Source of the DNA: Gari tellinella
Lineage: Eukaryota > Mollusca > Bivalvia > Cardiida > Psammobiidae
DNA: 64,000 bases
Assembly (NCBI GenBank): GCA_922989275.2
Contig: OV277858.1
Span: 10,168,001 to 10,232,000 of the forward strand
Reading direction: 5' to 3'
Shown: piece after piece, positions 34,285-46,864 of the stretch
How positions within the stretch are numbered: the stretch's first letter is position 1
Layout of the letters: the number at the start of each line of letters is the position of its first letter
Notes under the pieces: generated by a model
Told to the model about the DNA's origin: nothing
Database searches by the model: none
The model's input: the letters and a program-made list of their open reading frames with translations, nothing else
Translations under genes and position numbers: made by a program

Positions 34285-36175
34285 TAAAACTAATTCTACA
34301 ATTCAATTTCCATATTATCACATGACTATCGTAACTTACTTTTACATTTCAATTAGAAACGAAAACAGTTTCAATGGCCATAAAAATATGAATATAATGT
34401 TCCGTCCGATTACAAACTAAACATTCACCAGGATCTACTCAATTTGTAGAGGCGCTACTTATAATAAGTAACAGGTTAACAGTACAAATATGCAGTCAGC
34501 TCTGAGTCACTTATCATGGCTTCAAATAAGAATTCGCCTTGCTTTTGTTCTGCATCAGCAAACTAACGAAAAAAAAACTCCATGCTATATAAGTTTTACA
34601 ATATGTACAGTAGAACCTCTCATTTGCTGTCACTCCTTAGCAAAGTTTCGAATACTGTAGAGGCAGATGGTTGCTTAATAAAGTTGAAGTTTGGCAATGC
34701 TGTCAAACAGTATTAAACTGCCATCAGTCTTAAAGACTCACTTTGAGTCGTCACATTAATGACATCTTAGTTCAACTTCTAGGACTTCTTGTTGTTTTGT
34801 CATTTTATAGATCATCGATTAGGTCGTGGAGGGAGCAATTCGTACTCTAGAGTATATTTACATATTGAATAGAACACAGCTAACTAGTATAAGCTCATGA
34901 TGTTAATTATGCTCAAAAACTTAAATATATCATTGTTTCATGTTTGCGATCAATCATCTATTAAAATCGCGATTCGGTCTTAGTACACAGTAATAACACA
35001 CTTAATTGCGATTATAGTTGTAGCCGGGTTGAGTGTATGGCAAAGTCCTTAGAGCAACTGTCCAGTAATTCCCAAAATCGAGTCCCAGTTTGGCTTTATA
35101 TTTTTCTCACCATGTTACATAGTTTTGCAATTAGCGTATATTAAGGACAGCCGTTGAAGTCTCAATAAAGTTGTCTGATCTAAAGAAAGAGTTTGATTAT
35201 TAATGCATTATTAATTCAGTTTACTGCTTTGTGACAAATAACAGTAATATTTATCTAGGTACTGAGTCAATTTCAGAAACCGTTAACCAAAGTCAGTGTT
35301 TAAAACGTCGACGATGACACACCTGTCTTACGTCGCAACATTTGCGATATAATCGCCAAATATCAAGATTAATCGGCACATCATCAATATATCCGTCAAA
35401 AAGGCTTATATCTGCGGTGATTAGATGTCACTGTATAATGGAACAGCTTTGTAAAGACCTATAGCTATGAACCTTTAACGATAGCCAGTCCACTAGGTGA
35501 AACCTGTAACATTTATCCGCACACGGAGTATGTGTAAACCTGAAAAGACATATCAGTGATGACATGTAAATACTGATATATAAATCATGGCATGTTGGAG
35601 GAAGGAGGGAACAGGCAGCTTACAGAGATAAGTGAAAACTTGTCAATAATGATTTTTTATTTGCATGAACTTACATGTATAATCAAAGAGTCATGAAGTG
35701 TGGGATCATCTAATAACACCATGTCATTAACAGTGGGGTTATCTGAAGTATACAGGAAAACGTAGTACATTGTTCAATCCAAACCTTTACAAAATATCCA
35801 ATTATTACAGAATCTAAAAACCCAAATGTTTGGAGACTGAGGTAATGAGAATAAAATGACCAAATATAGGACCGTGATTTAACCAGCGGAAACAAATTAA
35901 TTGGTCATTCATAAGAAAAAAGGCGAGGGATCCTCACGAAAAATGGACTAAAGAAGAGGGGTCCCTGATCATCATTCCGAGAAAATTTTGAAATTTTGAA
36001 ATTCATAATAAAATCGATGGTCAGCGACAGTTAAGAGAAAGAGCAGTAGATCAATACTTTAAAAAGAACGCCTACGGATTGAGTCATGTATATAGCGGTC
36101 AAAACGGGTTGACCAAGAAAATATTGACATAATAAAGAGTAAGTACAGCGGTCATGTTAGTGATATTGTCATAAC
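34285..36175. other. Intronic sequence, no gene seen
   Basis: AT-rich with scattered stops. A tRNA-like snippet near 35025-35095 was considered and rejected. Confidence 0.4.
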
Positions 36176-36179
36176 ATAT

Positions 36180-37650
36180 TAGGTACAGGAAACTAAATAC
36201 AATGAAGACATATCGCAGAAAACGCTGGCAGAAAAACGAAAAGTGGTTGAATAAATACGAGGAGGATGTTATCAAAGAGTACGAAAAATAAAAGGTCATT
36301 TTTCAAACAAGTAAAGCAAAACAACTAGAAAAATCAGCAGATACCAATTCATCAGAGACAGCAGCAGAGCCATAACAGCCAAAGTTATCAAAATAATCAA
36401 CAAAGGCAAACGTATGCTTCGGTTGTAAAATTTAGGCGTCAAAATTCAAATAAATACGAAAGACTCAAGCAGAAAACGCAACACAAACATTACACCCACC
36501 TCTCAAGCAGAACACACAATCACAGTCATACCACAACAAACACACACACATACACACACACACACACACGCACACACGCGAAATACCATTCCTTCATCTA
36601 CACCGTAATAGAAAACAACACGCAAGACAAACATAAAGCAAAGGGAACATAGGTTCACGTTGAAGATCTAACCCTAACCGCGTTGAAAGTCTCCTGGAAC
36701 AAATTCTTTCAAAAAATGGATAACCAACCTTACCAAGTATTCTAACCAAAACGGGGTCTCCACAAAATGTTCTGCGAATAATTGAAAATAGAAATTGGCA
36801 AGGCAATAGTGGGTACCAGTCAGGAAGACGACCAGGCCAACTATACCAGCAAGGCAATAGAAAGTACCCACTGGGAAGACAATTGGGTAACCAGTCAAAT
36901 AACTGGCTTGATGAAGACAGCCAAATCGTGGTTAAGCTTGCAGATTATTTTAAACTTTCACATCAAATTTCGAAAAAGATAATCTAGCTGAAACATCAAT
37001 CTATATCTATAAACTGTCAAGTAGAAAACTTAACGATATCGAAAAGTGTCTTATTCATGGGTATCAAATGTACATAATATTGTTTACCTGTGTAAAGTAA
37101 TTGTTGTGAAGCTGATGAAGATTTAAAAGATGTATTTAGGAAACTTAGATTAGAAGCATACGTTGATGGTAAGAAAGATACCGATACCTCTCTTGTAAGG
37201 AACATATCTTACTTCACACCAGAAACTGAACGTAATGAACAACTTGATAAGTACACATCTTTAACACAAAACCTTTGCGATACTTTTCCTAAAGAACATG
37301 AAATTTGACACATTAAACATAACATAACCAAAGAGCAAATAAAAACTATTAAGTCATTATCTGAAGACAATTTAATTATTTTTCAAAGAAGAAGATAAGG
37401 GCGGAGGAGTTGTATTAATTAATATTATTTTTTATAAACAAAATAGTTTAGGCATGCTGACGAAGGGAGCTTTTTATTTACCTATCAAAAAAACAACATG
37501 AACTAATTAATTTAAAAAAAAATATTTTCAAGAACAATGGAAATTTAACTAACAAGGAAAAGGATTTTTACTACATTGCAGGACTATATATTATTATATG
37601 GCTTACCAACAATTCACAAAAGCAATATCATTCAGAATACATGCAATGTT
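36180..37650 (+). pseudogene. Penelope-like retroelement, N-terminal part (decayed)
   Basis: Several frames in order match the first half of a Penelope-like element. There is a basic segment (KTYRRKRWQKNEKWLNKYEE, 36201 on), a QTYASVVKF block (about 36410), a Gln/Asn-rich stretch (RNWQGNSGYQSGRRPGQ), and the conserved start LSSRKLNDIEKCLIHGYQ (about 37018). Then come FRKLRLEAYVDGKKDTDTS, NLIIFQRR, DKGGGVVL and NLTNKEKDFYYIAGL. Stops and frameshifts occur throughout, and the RT catalytic part is missing. These elements code for an RT with a GIY-YIG nuclease. Copies of repeat P lie inside (36448-36660) and after it (37845-38125) in the same orientation, as internal or pseudo-LTR sequence. Confidence 0.7.
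36448..36660 (+). repeat. (CA)n-bearing repeat P, copy within the Penelope-like element
   Basis: From 'CAAATAAATACGAAAGACTC' through 'ACACCCACCTCTCAAGCAG', a (CA)n tract and 'AATACCATTCCTTCATCTAC'. Nearly identical to 37845 onward. Inverse copies lie at 23540-23840 and 28470-28590. Confidence 0.85.
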
Positions 37651-37844
37651 AACAAAAATGCCGAATGGGTGGGTATTATAGACCCCGAGGACCATTAGTG
37701 CAGTCCCAAATTGTGAAATTATTTATTTTAGTAACCTTTTCGTCATTTTACTATAACGATTTTAAAATCATACAATCACAGACTCAAAAACATACCTCAA
37801 CATCTTACGCCTGCCACACAAAGTATACTAAAAATAATTACTGC

Positions 37845-38125
37845 AAATAAATACGAAAGACTCAAGCAGGAAACGTAACGCAAACAATACACCCACCTCT
37901 CAAGCAGAACACACACACACAGTCATACCACAACAAACACACACACACACACACGCAATACAATTCCTACATCTACACACTAAAAAGAAAACAACACGCA
38001 CTACAAACATACAGCAAAGTGAATATAGGAGCCCGCCTTGGTACGGTCAGTAGCAATCAATAATTAACTATAAATTAATTAATTATTAACAACCACTGGG
38101 GGGGTTAAACCTGGGTTTAGGGGCG
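37845..38125 (+). repeat. (CA)n-bearing repeat P, long copy
   Basis: Same start as 36448. It extends further, to 'GAGCCCGCCTTGGTACGGTC' and 'CCTGGGTTTAGGGGCGC', the end also seen (inverted) at 23546. Confidence 0.85.
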
Positions 38126-41105
38126 CCCAACCTCAAACTTACCTCCTATATGCACCTATAAAGACGAACAGTGTACATAGAATATAAACCCTGTTCCACA
38201 ACCTCACAATCAAAAAGACCGCCAGCACAGTAAGTAAATACATGTAAAACATTTAACAAACATTCTATGACAAGATCATTAGTAACATGGGAAAGAATTA
38301 AACATTCAAGCCCGTGTTAAAAATAACCCACTATGGCAACGGTCAAATTGTACTCAAGCGACTAGTCTGTAGTTACGAGCAACTGTAAGACATGGAAGAG
38401 TCCAGGGTACGACAGAGAGGGAGGGAAAAAACAAAGCACGAAAATCCGATATAACTCTCCCGGTTAAGGACGGCTTTAGAGATACATGATCATGTAGTGC
38501 TAAGCCCTGTCTGTCGTCGCACAACCAAAGAGGAAAGCATAGTTATAAATTGTAGACTGATCGATAACCAAACGTGAAGTGCGCAGCAATATAGTTGGAT
38601 CATAATCTTTTTTGAGGAAAAATCTAATACGTTTGACAAATAGGTTTTGAAAATGTATATGTCCAAGAATCTTACGAAGTCTGTAAATCACATCACCATA
38701 AAACTCCAGATGTGAAATACCTTGCCGCAGAAAAGACTTTAAGTTACATTTATACTTGTTAATGAGAGGAAGATTTCTATAAAAGAATTAAGAAAATGTT
38801 TTACGAAGTTTATGAAATCTGTACCCCTGTTTAAGAAGCTTTTCAGTAATAGTTTTATTACGAATGTGGAAGTCCTCAACAGAGGTACAGGCAGTCTTTT
38901 CGAATGTAATGTTAATATCTGAACGTTTGGGAGAAGTAGCTCATACACTGAAAGAAAGTATCAAATGCAGGTTATACATACAGGGGTTAAGAAAGCCTTA
39001 TATGTTTCCAGATCACAGTTACTACAAGTCAAGGACTAAACACTCACAATTTCGTTTCAATCATTTTCGTGGCCTTTGTTTTCTCTGGACATCACATATC
39101 TGCTCATAGCCACATACTTCAATAACAGTACAAACGGAATATCACCACATTGTGTGATCCGGGGTCTTGCATCAGTTCGAGTTGGTTGTGTAATCCAGAT
39201 CTCACGAGAGGCGCAATCCAGATCTCACGAAGACTTTCCAAGACTATTGAATTCATTTCCCATGTATCAAGCACCCTGATTTGACCAATCATCACACTAT
39301 TTTGGTCACGGTGATTTGTTCTCTGAAATCGCGTCCAATATATAAGCTACCCCTAGCCTGGTTTCAAGCACATCATCTGATTCCTTTTCTTCAGTAGCAA
39401 AGTTGAAAGTCATCTTTATCAATTTATACACTCTAGCAACTACAGGTTTGAAAAAGTACTTTAATCTGACTTGCTAACAGTGTATATTACTGTCAGGTAA
39501 ATGGAAGTTTGGTGCAAAAGAATCCCTTGGCCAGGAGCAATCCGTCTTTGATGTCATCATCACTAATAGGCTCGAAAAGGCAATACTTTAACGCTGTTTG
39601 CACTATAGTGTCTACAAATTTGAAACTATTTTTAAAAAACGTGCACAAGTTAAGTAAGTCTTTAAGTAGTATGATGATTTTGATTATTAATGAAACTCAA
39701 AGGTAAAACAACCCGGTTCAATAAATGCAGATGAGAAATGTTATGTCCATCATGATCGTCTTGTTTTGCCATGTCTTCCAAGTCATTTGCATTATTTTCC
39801 ACTGTCCGCCTTCCTTAATTTGTGCCCCTCAATGTCCGTGTAAGGATCATTCATGTGAGCCAACATGATATTCAAGTTTGCTTAGATTTGGGATTGCTTT
39901 ATAGTAATCTTAATGTTGTAATCGGCCACATGATCATATGACATATACCATTCCATAAACCTCATCCATGCATCATCAAATATTAGTTTTCAACAATATT
40001 CTGAGCACTACTATTCGGAGAGCCTCCATTTACGTCAGGTTAGCCATGCCACATCTGCCATGGTTAGTTAGCATGACCTCAATCTAAATTTTTAGGCATT
40101 ATTTCACTATACATTACACTCTTTTAAGGCATCGACACAATACTATAAGTCACTCTCTGCCATCAAACTACCATGATCAGCAAATAAGCTTATGAGTAAG
40201 TGTATGTCACCATGACTGTATGCTAAGAATGAACCATTTTGACGCACAAAATTATGCTAAGTTGCGTGACCCGGGTACTTAGTTAAACACTGACCTAAAC
40301 ATACATAATTATCTAGGTAACAGAGGACAAGGTTAAAGATCAATGTTAGTAATTATCATTGTTACTAGTTTTACTCGTTGAATTGCACATACACGTTAAG
40401 TTATATGACCGTTATTGTAGTACATAGTCCAAAATTGACCTATTAAACGCCAAACAATTTACAAATGTCACAGCAGTCAAAGGCAAAGGTCAAGATTACA
40501 AAACTGCAATGAAACATATTACTCTCATTGATGTGCATCAATGGTTTACGTTTCATTGATATTATACTTAAACATTCAAGGAAGTTTCCCGGTTTTCGAT
40601 GTCGGGTTATACCATAAAAGGCCCCACTTCGAGGAGATAAGTAAACAAGATGGGTGGGGTAAACCAGAAATATATAAAAATGCTCAAGGATAACATGATG
40701 GCTTTTGGCCAATTCTGAATGAAAACATCACTCAAGAAAAGAATTAGGACGCACTTTCTAGGTTGACCTAAACTTCCTGGTTTCTCTGTCGGACTCAAAC
40801 ACTCCAGTTGACATATCGTTATCTCATGAATATCTCAGCTCTCACACATTGATAGAAACCTCGCCGATGGTAAAGTTAATCATGTACATCTATTTAAATC
40901 ATCCAATCGAAAATAATCAGTTGAAGAACAAAACATCTTGCCTAAACGTCTTCGATTAACTCCTACATCAGAAACAAAAAAAAACAAGAGGAATGGCCAA
41001 TAGATTAAGCAACATTTCGTTAAAAAACTGTAAATAAAGTTGTTTTCACGATAAAGATAGCAACACGAATCCATTGTAAGAAATAAGTCCGATTTCGAAC
41101 CCACT
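38126..41105. other. Intronic sequence, no gene seen
   Basis: No recognisable coding sequence. At 39195-39235 'ATCCAGATCTCACGA' is repeated twice. Confidence 0.4.
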
Positions 41106-41109
41106 AGAG

Positions 41110-42695
41110 GAAGAAATCTTTAGAACGATTTATTGATTTAACAGAACAAGTAACACATCAAATAGAAAGTTAATCAACACAACATCACATTGCGAGAAAG
41201 GCAAGCGCTAGATTTTCTTGAAAACGGCAATTCAATTATTATTAAAGAAGCAGATAAAGGTGAGGGTATTGTAATTATGATCTCACAGTAAAAGAAATAT
41301 ACTTTTTAAATAAAGATGATGTTAAAGCACGTCTGTTCTACAGACTTCTAAAAATTTACAAAAGTAAAGCCAAGCAATTAATGATGGTTGCAAAATATTA
41401 ACACAGAATACGTTGAAAATATTCATCCTATTGATTTGAAGTTTAGGCCAATTATTAGGCCGGTGTGTGAAACAATCAGATTAAGTATTTTAGTGGACAT
41501 TTTATGTGAGTAATACATTACGCATGTAAAAAGCTATGTTCGTGATGACCTAAACTTTCTGAATCATATTCCACCTAGTATACTTCCTAAATTATGGTTT
41601 GTATCATTTGAGGTAAAACGCCTATATTCATATATCTCACACGAATTAGGACTGCAAGCAATTGAATTTTGGTTAGATAGGCAACTAGAACTATTTCACA
41701 GCCGTTTTAGCAAGGAATTTATGTATGCATCAATTAAAACAATTCTAGAAGAAAATACTTTCCTATTCAACAATCAATACTTTACTCAAATTTAACGAAC
41801 AGCAGTTAGATTTGCCCCTACTTACTCAACGCTTGAGCGTGGCTAAGTAGAAGAATCTTTATACAAAAAAGTAAAACTTAGATTTAATAACGAACGTGCA
41901 GCTCATATTAAATTAAACTTGATGACTGTTTTTCGATATGGATTGATACACTTGTCAAACTAAATAAGTTCCATGAAACTCTTAACAATATACATTCTGA
42001 CATAGAATAAGATCACTATAAGTTAAACTACTACAAAAGCCACTAATACAACTGTGTAGCTCATTACAAGAAAATCATACAATTAATAAGAGCATTATAA
42101 CACTATTAAAACAGTCAAATGATAAAAATCAGCACAAAGTATAATTGCAGACAATTGACAAGGTACTGAAGGTAAGTATTGTGATCATTGCAAGTACAGT
42201 AATAACGATCTGTCCAAAAATTATTTTGTCAAACTTGTGTTAAGCAATCTCTCCAAAGAAAGAACTTTTAAAATATGGCAACAAAATACAATTGTACCCC
42301 ATAATATAGTTTAGAACATACAGAGCTTCTTCAATGCGTTCAACCAATAACTAAAAATGCATATAAGACATATCCAACATTTAATGTTTTAAATTAAATG
42401 TTTTTAATTTGAAACCTTATTACGTATACAGCATACATCGCAACATTGCACATAATGGAGCCATCTGGCCAGGGTCTAAACTATTTGAAATACATTTTGC
42501 CAAAAATACCTCAAACCACATCTGAATAGTCAAAAAAGGACAGGACTCAATTAAAATCTGGAAATGTTTACCTGAATAAAAGAGGATAATTGTTATTGGA
42601 TAATTAAGTTACATCCATATTGCATTAAATTGTCAACTGTTATCAACATCATTAATGGATATTCCTTTTGATGATAATGAAAAATGTGTCCAGTG
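41110..42695 (+). pseudogene. Penelope-like retroelement, RT and GIY-YIG part (decayed)
   Basis: Ordered frame segments match a Penelope-like RT: FLENGNSIIIKEADKGEGI, FRPIIRPVCETIRLSILVDI, HVKSYVRDDLNFLNHIPPSI, VSFEVKRLYSYISHELG (canonical SFDV has become SFEV), HSRFSKEFMYASIKTILEEN, FAPTYSTLERG, then LDDCFSIWIDTLVKLNKFHE, which keeps the Asp-Asp of the active site. After this comes a Cys-bearing segment (YCDHCKYSNN). Last come weak GIY-YIG-type remains (GAIWPGSKLFEIHFAKN and RIIVIG-LSYIHIALN). Many stops and frameshifts make it inactive. It starts at about the point where the 36-kb copy fades, but the two overlap in the ADKG block and so are different copies. Confidence 0.8.
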
Positions 42696-42889
42696 ATGTG
42701 GAAAGGGTATACAGTCAAGCATTTAATATAATAGGTGTACCTGTAAAGATAATGATTGACCCATGCCAACAGTGAAGACATTACATAAGTAGTTAAAAGT
42801 AGACACTTTGATTGTCCATCTGAAATTTAAGGGAGAAAACGGTTTAAAAAGTTTGCAACCTACGATATTACTTTTTGTCTATATTGCAG

Positions 42890-43095
42890 GAAACACAACA
42901 ACTCTGCACGCGATGGTTTGTAAGCTAGAACACATTGTTGGTCTGAGGTATGCCTGGAGAGACACACCCTGTGGAGTCCGTAACTGTGCAATATACGGAG
43001 CTGATAACGACCTGCCTATGTCTCCTTTTACAATAATGTTTGATGGAAGAAAGTTTACGAGCAATAATTCCTTTGTTGTTAACATGCTGCGGTAA
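42890..43095 (+). CDS. SIAE: SIAE-like last exon with stop codon
   Basis: Exon of 206 bp after TTTTTGTCTATATTGCAG, entering in phase 1 as the exon at 34196 requires and ending in TAA (43093-43095). It encodes GNTTTLHAMVCKLEHIVGLR, then YAWRDTPCGVRNCAIYGADN and LPMSPFTIMFDG. This corresponds to the family's C-terminal 'V-LRYAW--WPC-...-C-LY...LPA-PF' block. Cys pairs are conserved. No defect in this exon. Confidence 0.9.
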
Positions 43096-43164
43096 CGGAC
43101 GGCTTGAGATTGGTGTGACTGTAGTGATGTGAATGTAACATATTTGACTTTACATTTAACCCTT

Positions 43165-43315
43165 TCCCTTATGCGCGCGTGTCAGCGCGTGTTTCATTAT
43201 TACCTTATGAGCCCGTAAAAGCGCGACTTTATATATTCCCTGATAAGCGCGGCTTTCCGCGGGTTATCAATGACCTGATGAGAGCGGGTTAGAGCGAGTC
43301 CTCTATTTAGCGGCT
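43165..43315 (+). repeat. GCGC-rich minisatellite, four units of about 37 bp
   Basis: Units begin 'CCCTTATG', 'CCTTATGAG', 'CCCTGATAAG' and 'CCTGATGAG', each followed by one or two GCGCG/GCGGG blocks. It lies 70 bp after the SIAE stop, so it would be in the 3' UTR, and it is much richer in CpG than its surroundings. Confidence 0.7.
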
Positions 43316-43774
43316 AAAATCTCATTCTTCTACTGAAATTTTACTGTCCGGGTGTCTACACATTTAAAGTGTGTTCAAATATCTTACGAAATCCCAAATC
43401 TAATTATAGGGTTGCTACACAAATAATTTCATAAAACGAGGCTTAGGTCATAAGTTGTGACCTGTTGTTGATCGGTGATCTCCGTAAGACGTGCATATGA
43501 TACTGCACGCACTACTCGTCAATTTTCGGAAAGTACGATCTATGTCAACTTATGAAATATGCAGAAGTTTCTAACTGTTCCTGAGGTCAACATCTAAATA
43601 TAGTTAACCAATGGAATCGCGGAATTCCATAGAGCACGTTCCACATGCATGCTATCTACAAAAATATCACAGGGGGATGCCGCTTGACCGTTGCGTGACA
43701 CACCGGAAGCGGGGTAATAAAGTTTCGGCTCATCAAAAGAAGGTATAATCCTAGGCGGTAGACAGAAATATCAA

Positions 43775-44945
43775 TCAACTAATTAACCAACCAAGCAAAT
43801 CACTTCTGCAGGTCTCTGACAAATTTTTACTGTCCCATCTCGCAACTCGGATTCTAATCTTGATCCAAACTGTAAAAATGAAACGAAAAACTGAGCTGTG
43901 AATCATGATGAGAACCAAGCTATTCGGCGTCTCATCTACATCAAATGTGTGTAAAACTAGAAAGAAAGTAAAAATTGAATAATGCAAAGGTGTCAAACAG
44001 TTTGGATCCTGATGCAGAGCCGATCTACACGGTGTCTGATCAAGATTCAAACCGATTGCGTAGGAATTCACGTGAGAAAAAAATTATAATAGATATCAAA
44101 CAGTTACGACGCAGAGTCACTCAACATTGTGATCGGGATCCAAACTGTCTGAATTTATATCAAAGGAATATTTCTTTATAAAATGTAAATCTGTTTAGAT
44201 CTTGATCAGATGGCGAGCTACTCGGCGTCTCATCTTCATCCAATCGATTTTGTAAAACTATAATAAAAAATAATTGAATGTGTTCTAAGATGTCAAACAG
44301 TTTGGATCCTGATGCAGTGCCGATCTACACGGCGTCTGATCAAAATTCGAACTAATTGCGTAGGAATCCATGTGAAAAAAAGTCCAATAGATATCAAACA
44401 GTTTCGACGCCGAGTCACTCAACATTGTGATCGGGATCCAAACTGTTTGAATTTACCGGGTTTTTTTTTTCAAAGGAATATTTCTTCATATAATGTAAAT
44501 ATGTTTAGATCTGGATCAGATGGCGAGCAACTCGGCGTCTCATCTTCATCCAAATCGCTTTTGTAAAACTATAATGCAAAATAATTGAATGTTCTCTAGG
44601 ATGTCAAACAGTTTGGATTCTGATGCAGTGCCGATCTACATGGTGTCTGATCAAAATTCAAACTGACTGCGTAGGAATTTACGTGAAAAAAAAGTCTAAT
44701 AGATATCAAACAGTTGTGACGCCGAGTCACTCAACATTGTGATCGGGATCCAAACTGTCTGACTTTATACCAAAGGAATATTTAATTCATAAAATGCAAA
44801 TCAGACTCCGAGTTACTAAGTATCTGAGCTATATCATTGCTTTTAGATCCAGATCAGACTCCGAGTTACTGAGAATCTTAGCTGTATCAATGCTTAGATC
44901 AATATCGGACTCCGAATTACTCGGCGTATTATCTGGATTTTAGTT
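43775..44945. repeat. Tandem array of about 300-bp units with BamHI-type palindromic ends
   Basis: Units start with 'TGTCAAACAGTTTGGAT' at 43991, 44291 and 44602 (spacing 300 and 311). Partial units lie on both sides. Each unit begins 'CAGTTTGGATCCTGATGCAG' and contains, about 150 bp later, 'GTGATCGGGATCCAAACTGT', so each has an inverted pair. Short frames across it are artefacts of the repeat. Confidence 0.85.
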
Positions 44946-45049
44946 GTTTTGAAATGCTATTCTATGGTATTCTATTGTAGACAGCAGGTAAATCGTTACT
45001 CCATGCGGTATATATACTTACCATAGTAACATAAATCTAAGTAAAAATA

Positions 45050-45450
45050 TATTGGAAATATATTGACTTGTATCGTTTTCACCCAATTGCATGCAACTTA
45101 TTCAAACTTAAAATTGTATGAAAATTACACAGTTAGAAAGGACATTTAATTTTCTACAAACTTTACATTTACACTGTTATAATTTGGTGAAGCAAAAAAG
45201 CAGTTATAAGGGCTTGAAAATAACAGGTACCATACATCTAAGTGTCAGTTATAAAAAGGATTGGAAATATATTGACTTGTATCGTTTTAACCCAGTGACA
45301 TTCTACTTATTCATAGTTCAAATTGTATAAGAGTAATACCGTTAGAAAGAGAATTTAATTGTCTACAACATTTACATTTACACTATTATGCTATTGTGAA
45401 GCAGAAAGGCAGTTAATAGGGCTTAACAATGACAGGTGTCAAATTCACAC
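45050..45450. repeat. Tandem duplication, period about 210 bp
   Basis: 'GGAAATATATTGACTTGTAT' occurs at 45053 and 45263. Downstream sequence follows in the same order ('TTAGAAAG', 'TTTACATTTACACT', 'GTGAAGCA', 'GGGCTT') with moderate divergence. Confidence 0.7.
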
Positions 45451-46860
45451 TAATTTTCCAATATTTCCAATTAGGTGTATTGGTGAGAGTGTGTACTCTT
45501 ATCAGACTGATACTGCTATAGATGGCCATATAAGGCTTATCTATACATCCCTGGCATATACGGATATGGCCTAATTGCTACCAGGTAAAGGGTTAATAAT
45601 GAAGGTGATGTTTAAACTGAATCCTTTAGCACATTCAATCAAAGTGACAAGCATAATCAGTATCCGACCCGCATATACCTATTAACGGATATAATAAAAT
45701 TACAACAACAATAAAAACAATAAAACTCGGTTAATCAAATTGTAGAAGTCAAACAGTGCAAACAAAGATTAGAGGGTTGTATGTTTGTCATTTGGTAATA
45801 AATTGCCAATCAATTAAAAAAGACTCAAAACAGACATAAACTTATTTACGACATAGCGTGGTTTAGGGTTCTTATTCGAAAAAGTTAAACAATCATCATA
45901 TTGTATGAGTACATTCAATATAGCAGTATTTTTTTGTTTGTGTTTAAGGCAGGTGTCGTCTGAACATTGTATTAATGGAAACGCTTTTGTGCACATAAAG
46001 GCGCATATTGTTGTACTTTCAAATGGCTTGAAGTAGTTGTCTGCATTTAATCTAGAAAAAGGCTATGGAGAAATGGCATACAAGTGTTGAACGGTGATTT
46101 TGAATATTTCCTAACAGCCGGTATAATTTTTGTGGACTTAAAATAAAGCAAAATTGCAAGTTAAAACTCTTTCAGTTTTATATATTACAAGCTTTGAAAG
46201 TTAACACGTGCTTTCAATTCACGACTGTTTCAACCTTAACATGGTTGGGTCTTATCAGCATATTGTTGCTTTCTTGTCCGTGTGAAACATTCAGATACAA
46301 TGTGACCAGGTATTTTACAAACATTAGAATGCTTGTGTCGAAATGCGATATTTCGCCTTTGATGTGAAGAGATAATATCTTGGTTTAGGTTCATTATACT
46401 GATTGTTTTAATATACTTTGAATTTTGCGTGGCTCAAATTAGGCTTTTATTTATGAATGACACCTCGTAAGTTAAGGTATAGTCTTCGGGCAAACGAGCT
46501 GCCCCTTTTTTTAGTCTCACCATCTGTCAAACAACTGCTCCTTTGCTCTTGCAAATTCTACTTGGGGTTGACCATTTTCTTTTCTACAGTTTCTAAATGT
46601 CAAGCTGTAAGCTCATTACCTATGAGAATAAGTTACGGTATCGTATATAGAGCTTCACTCATAAATGAAATGTATGTTAATTTCTCGGGCTTTACCTATT
46701 ACATGTAATAGTTAAGTCCAATTATCTTGAGGTATTTTCAAAACTCCACCAAATCTCTCAAAGTGCTGAAAATATTTATCAACTTCTTTTCGCTGAATAG
46801 AGGAATAAATTGTTTTGTTTTTTGCAACATCAACACTTTATATTTTTTACGAAGTTTTAA
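45451..46860. other. No gene seen
   Basis: AT-rich. The frame at 46457-46708 has no family resemblance. Confidence 0.4.
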
Positions 46861-46864
46861 CTCT

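Larger units (their letters stand above)
3838..43095 (+). pseudogene. SIAE: Sialate O-acetylesterase (SIAE-like) locus, six exons recognised, interrupted
   Basis: SIAE removes acetyl groups from the hydroxyls of sialic acids; in animals it is a secreted/lysosomal or cytosolic SGNH-type esterase. Six exons on the + strand, listed separately, follow the order of the family. Splice phases fit wherever exons adjoin: exon 1 to 2 phase 1, exon 4 to 5 phase 0, exon 5 to 6 phase 1. Two segments were not found: the region between the active-site Ser block and the 'WYQ' block (about 145 residues, including WGGT and WN-M-HP motifs), and about 55 residues before IHPR. An in-frame TAA lies at 4528-4530. 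The introns are full of mobile elements. Either the locus is a pseudogene or some exons are diverged or mis-assembled. A possible AATAAA signal lies at 43717-43722. Family identity is secure; functional status is not. Confidence 0.75.

Noticed and set aside
35025..35100. tRNA-like stretch 'GAGTGTATGGCAAAGTCC' ... 'AATCGAGTCCC'
   Set aside because: Only a weak B-box-like match; stems do not form and there is no second copy in the window.
36594..36898. Minus-strand frames of 74-87 codons with Cys/Trp-rich sequence
   Set aside because: They are antisense to the Penelope-like coding remains, which explain the region better.
44312..44566. 84-codon frame in the 44-kb region
   Set aside because: It follows the 300-bp tandem unit and recurs with each unit; no protein similarity.
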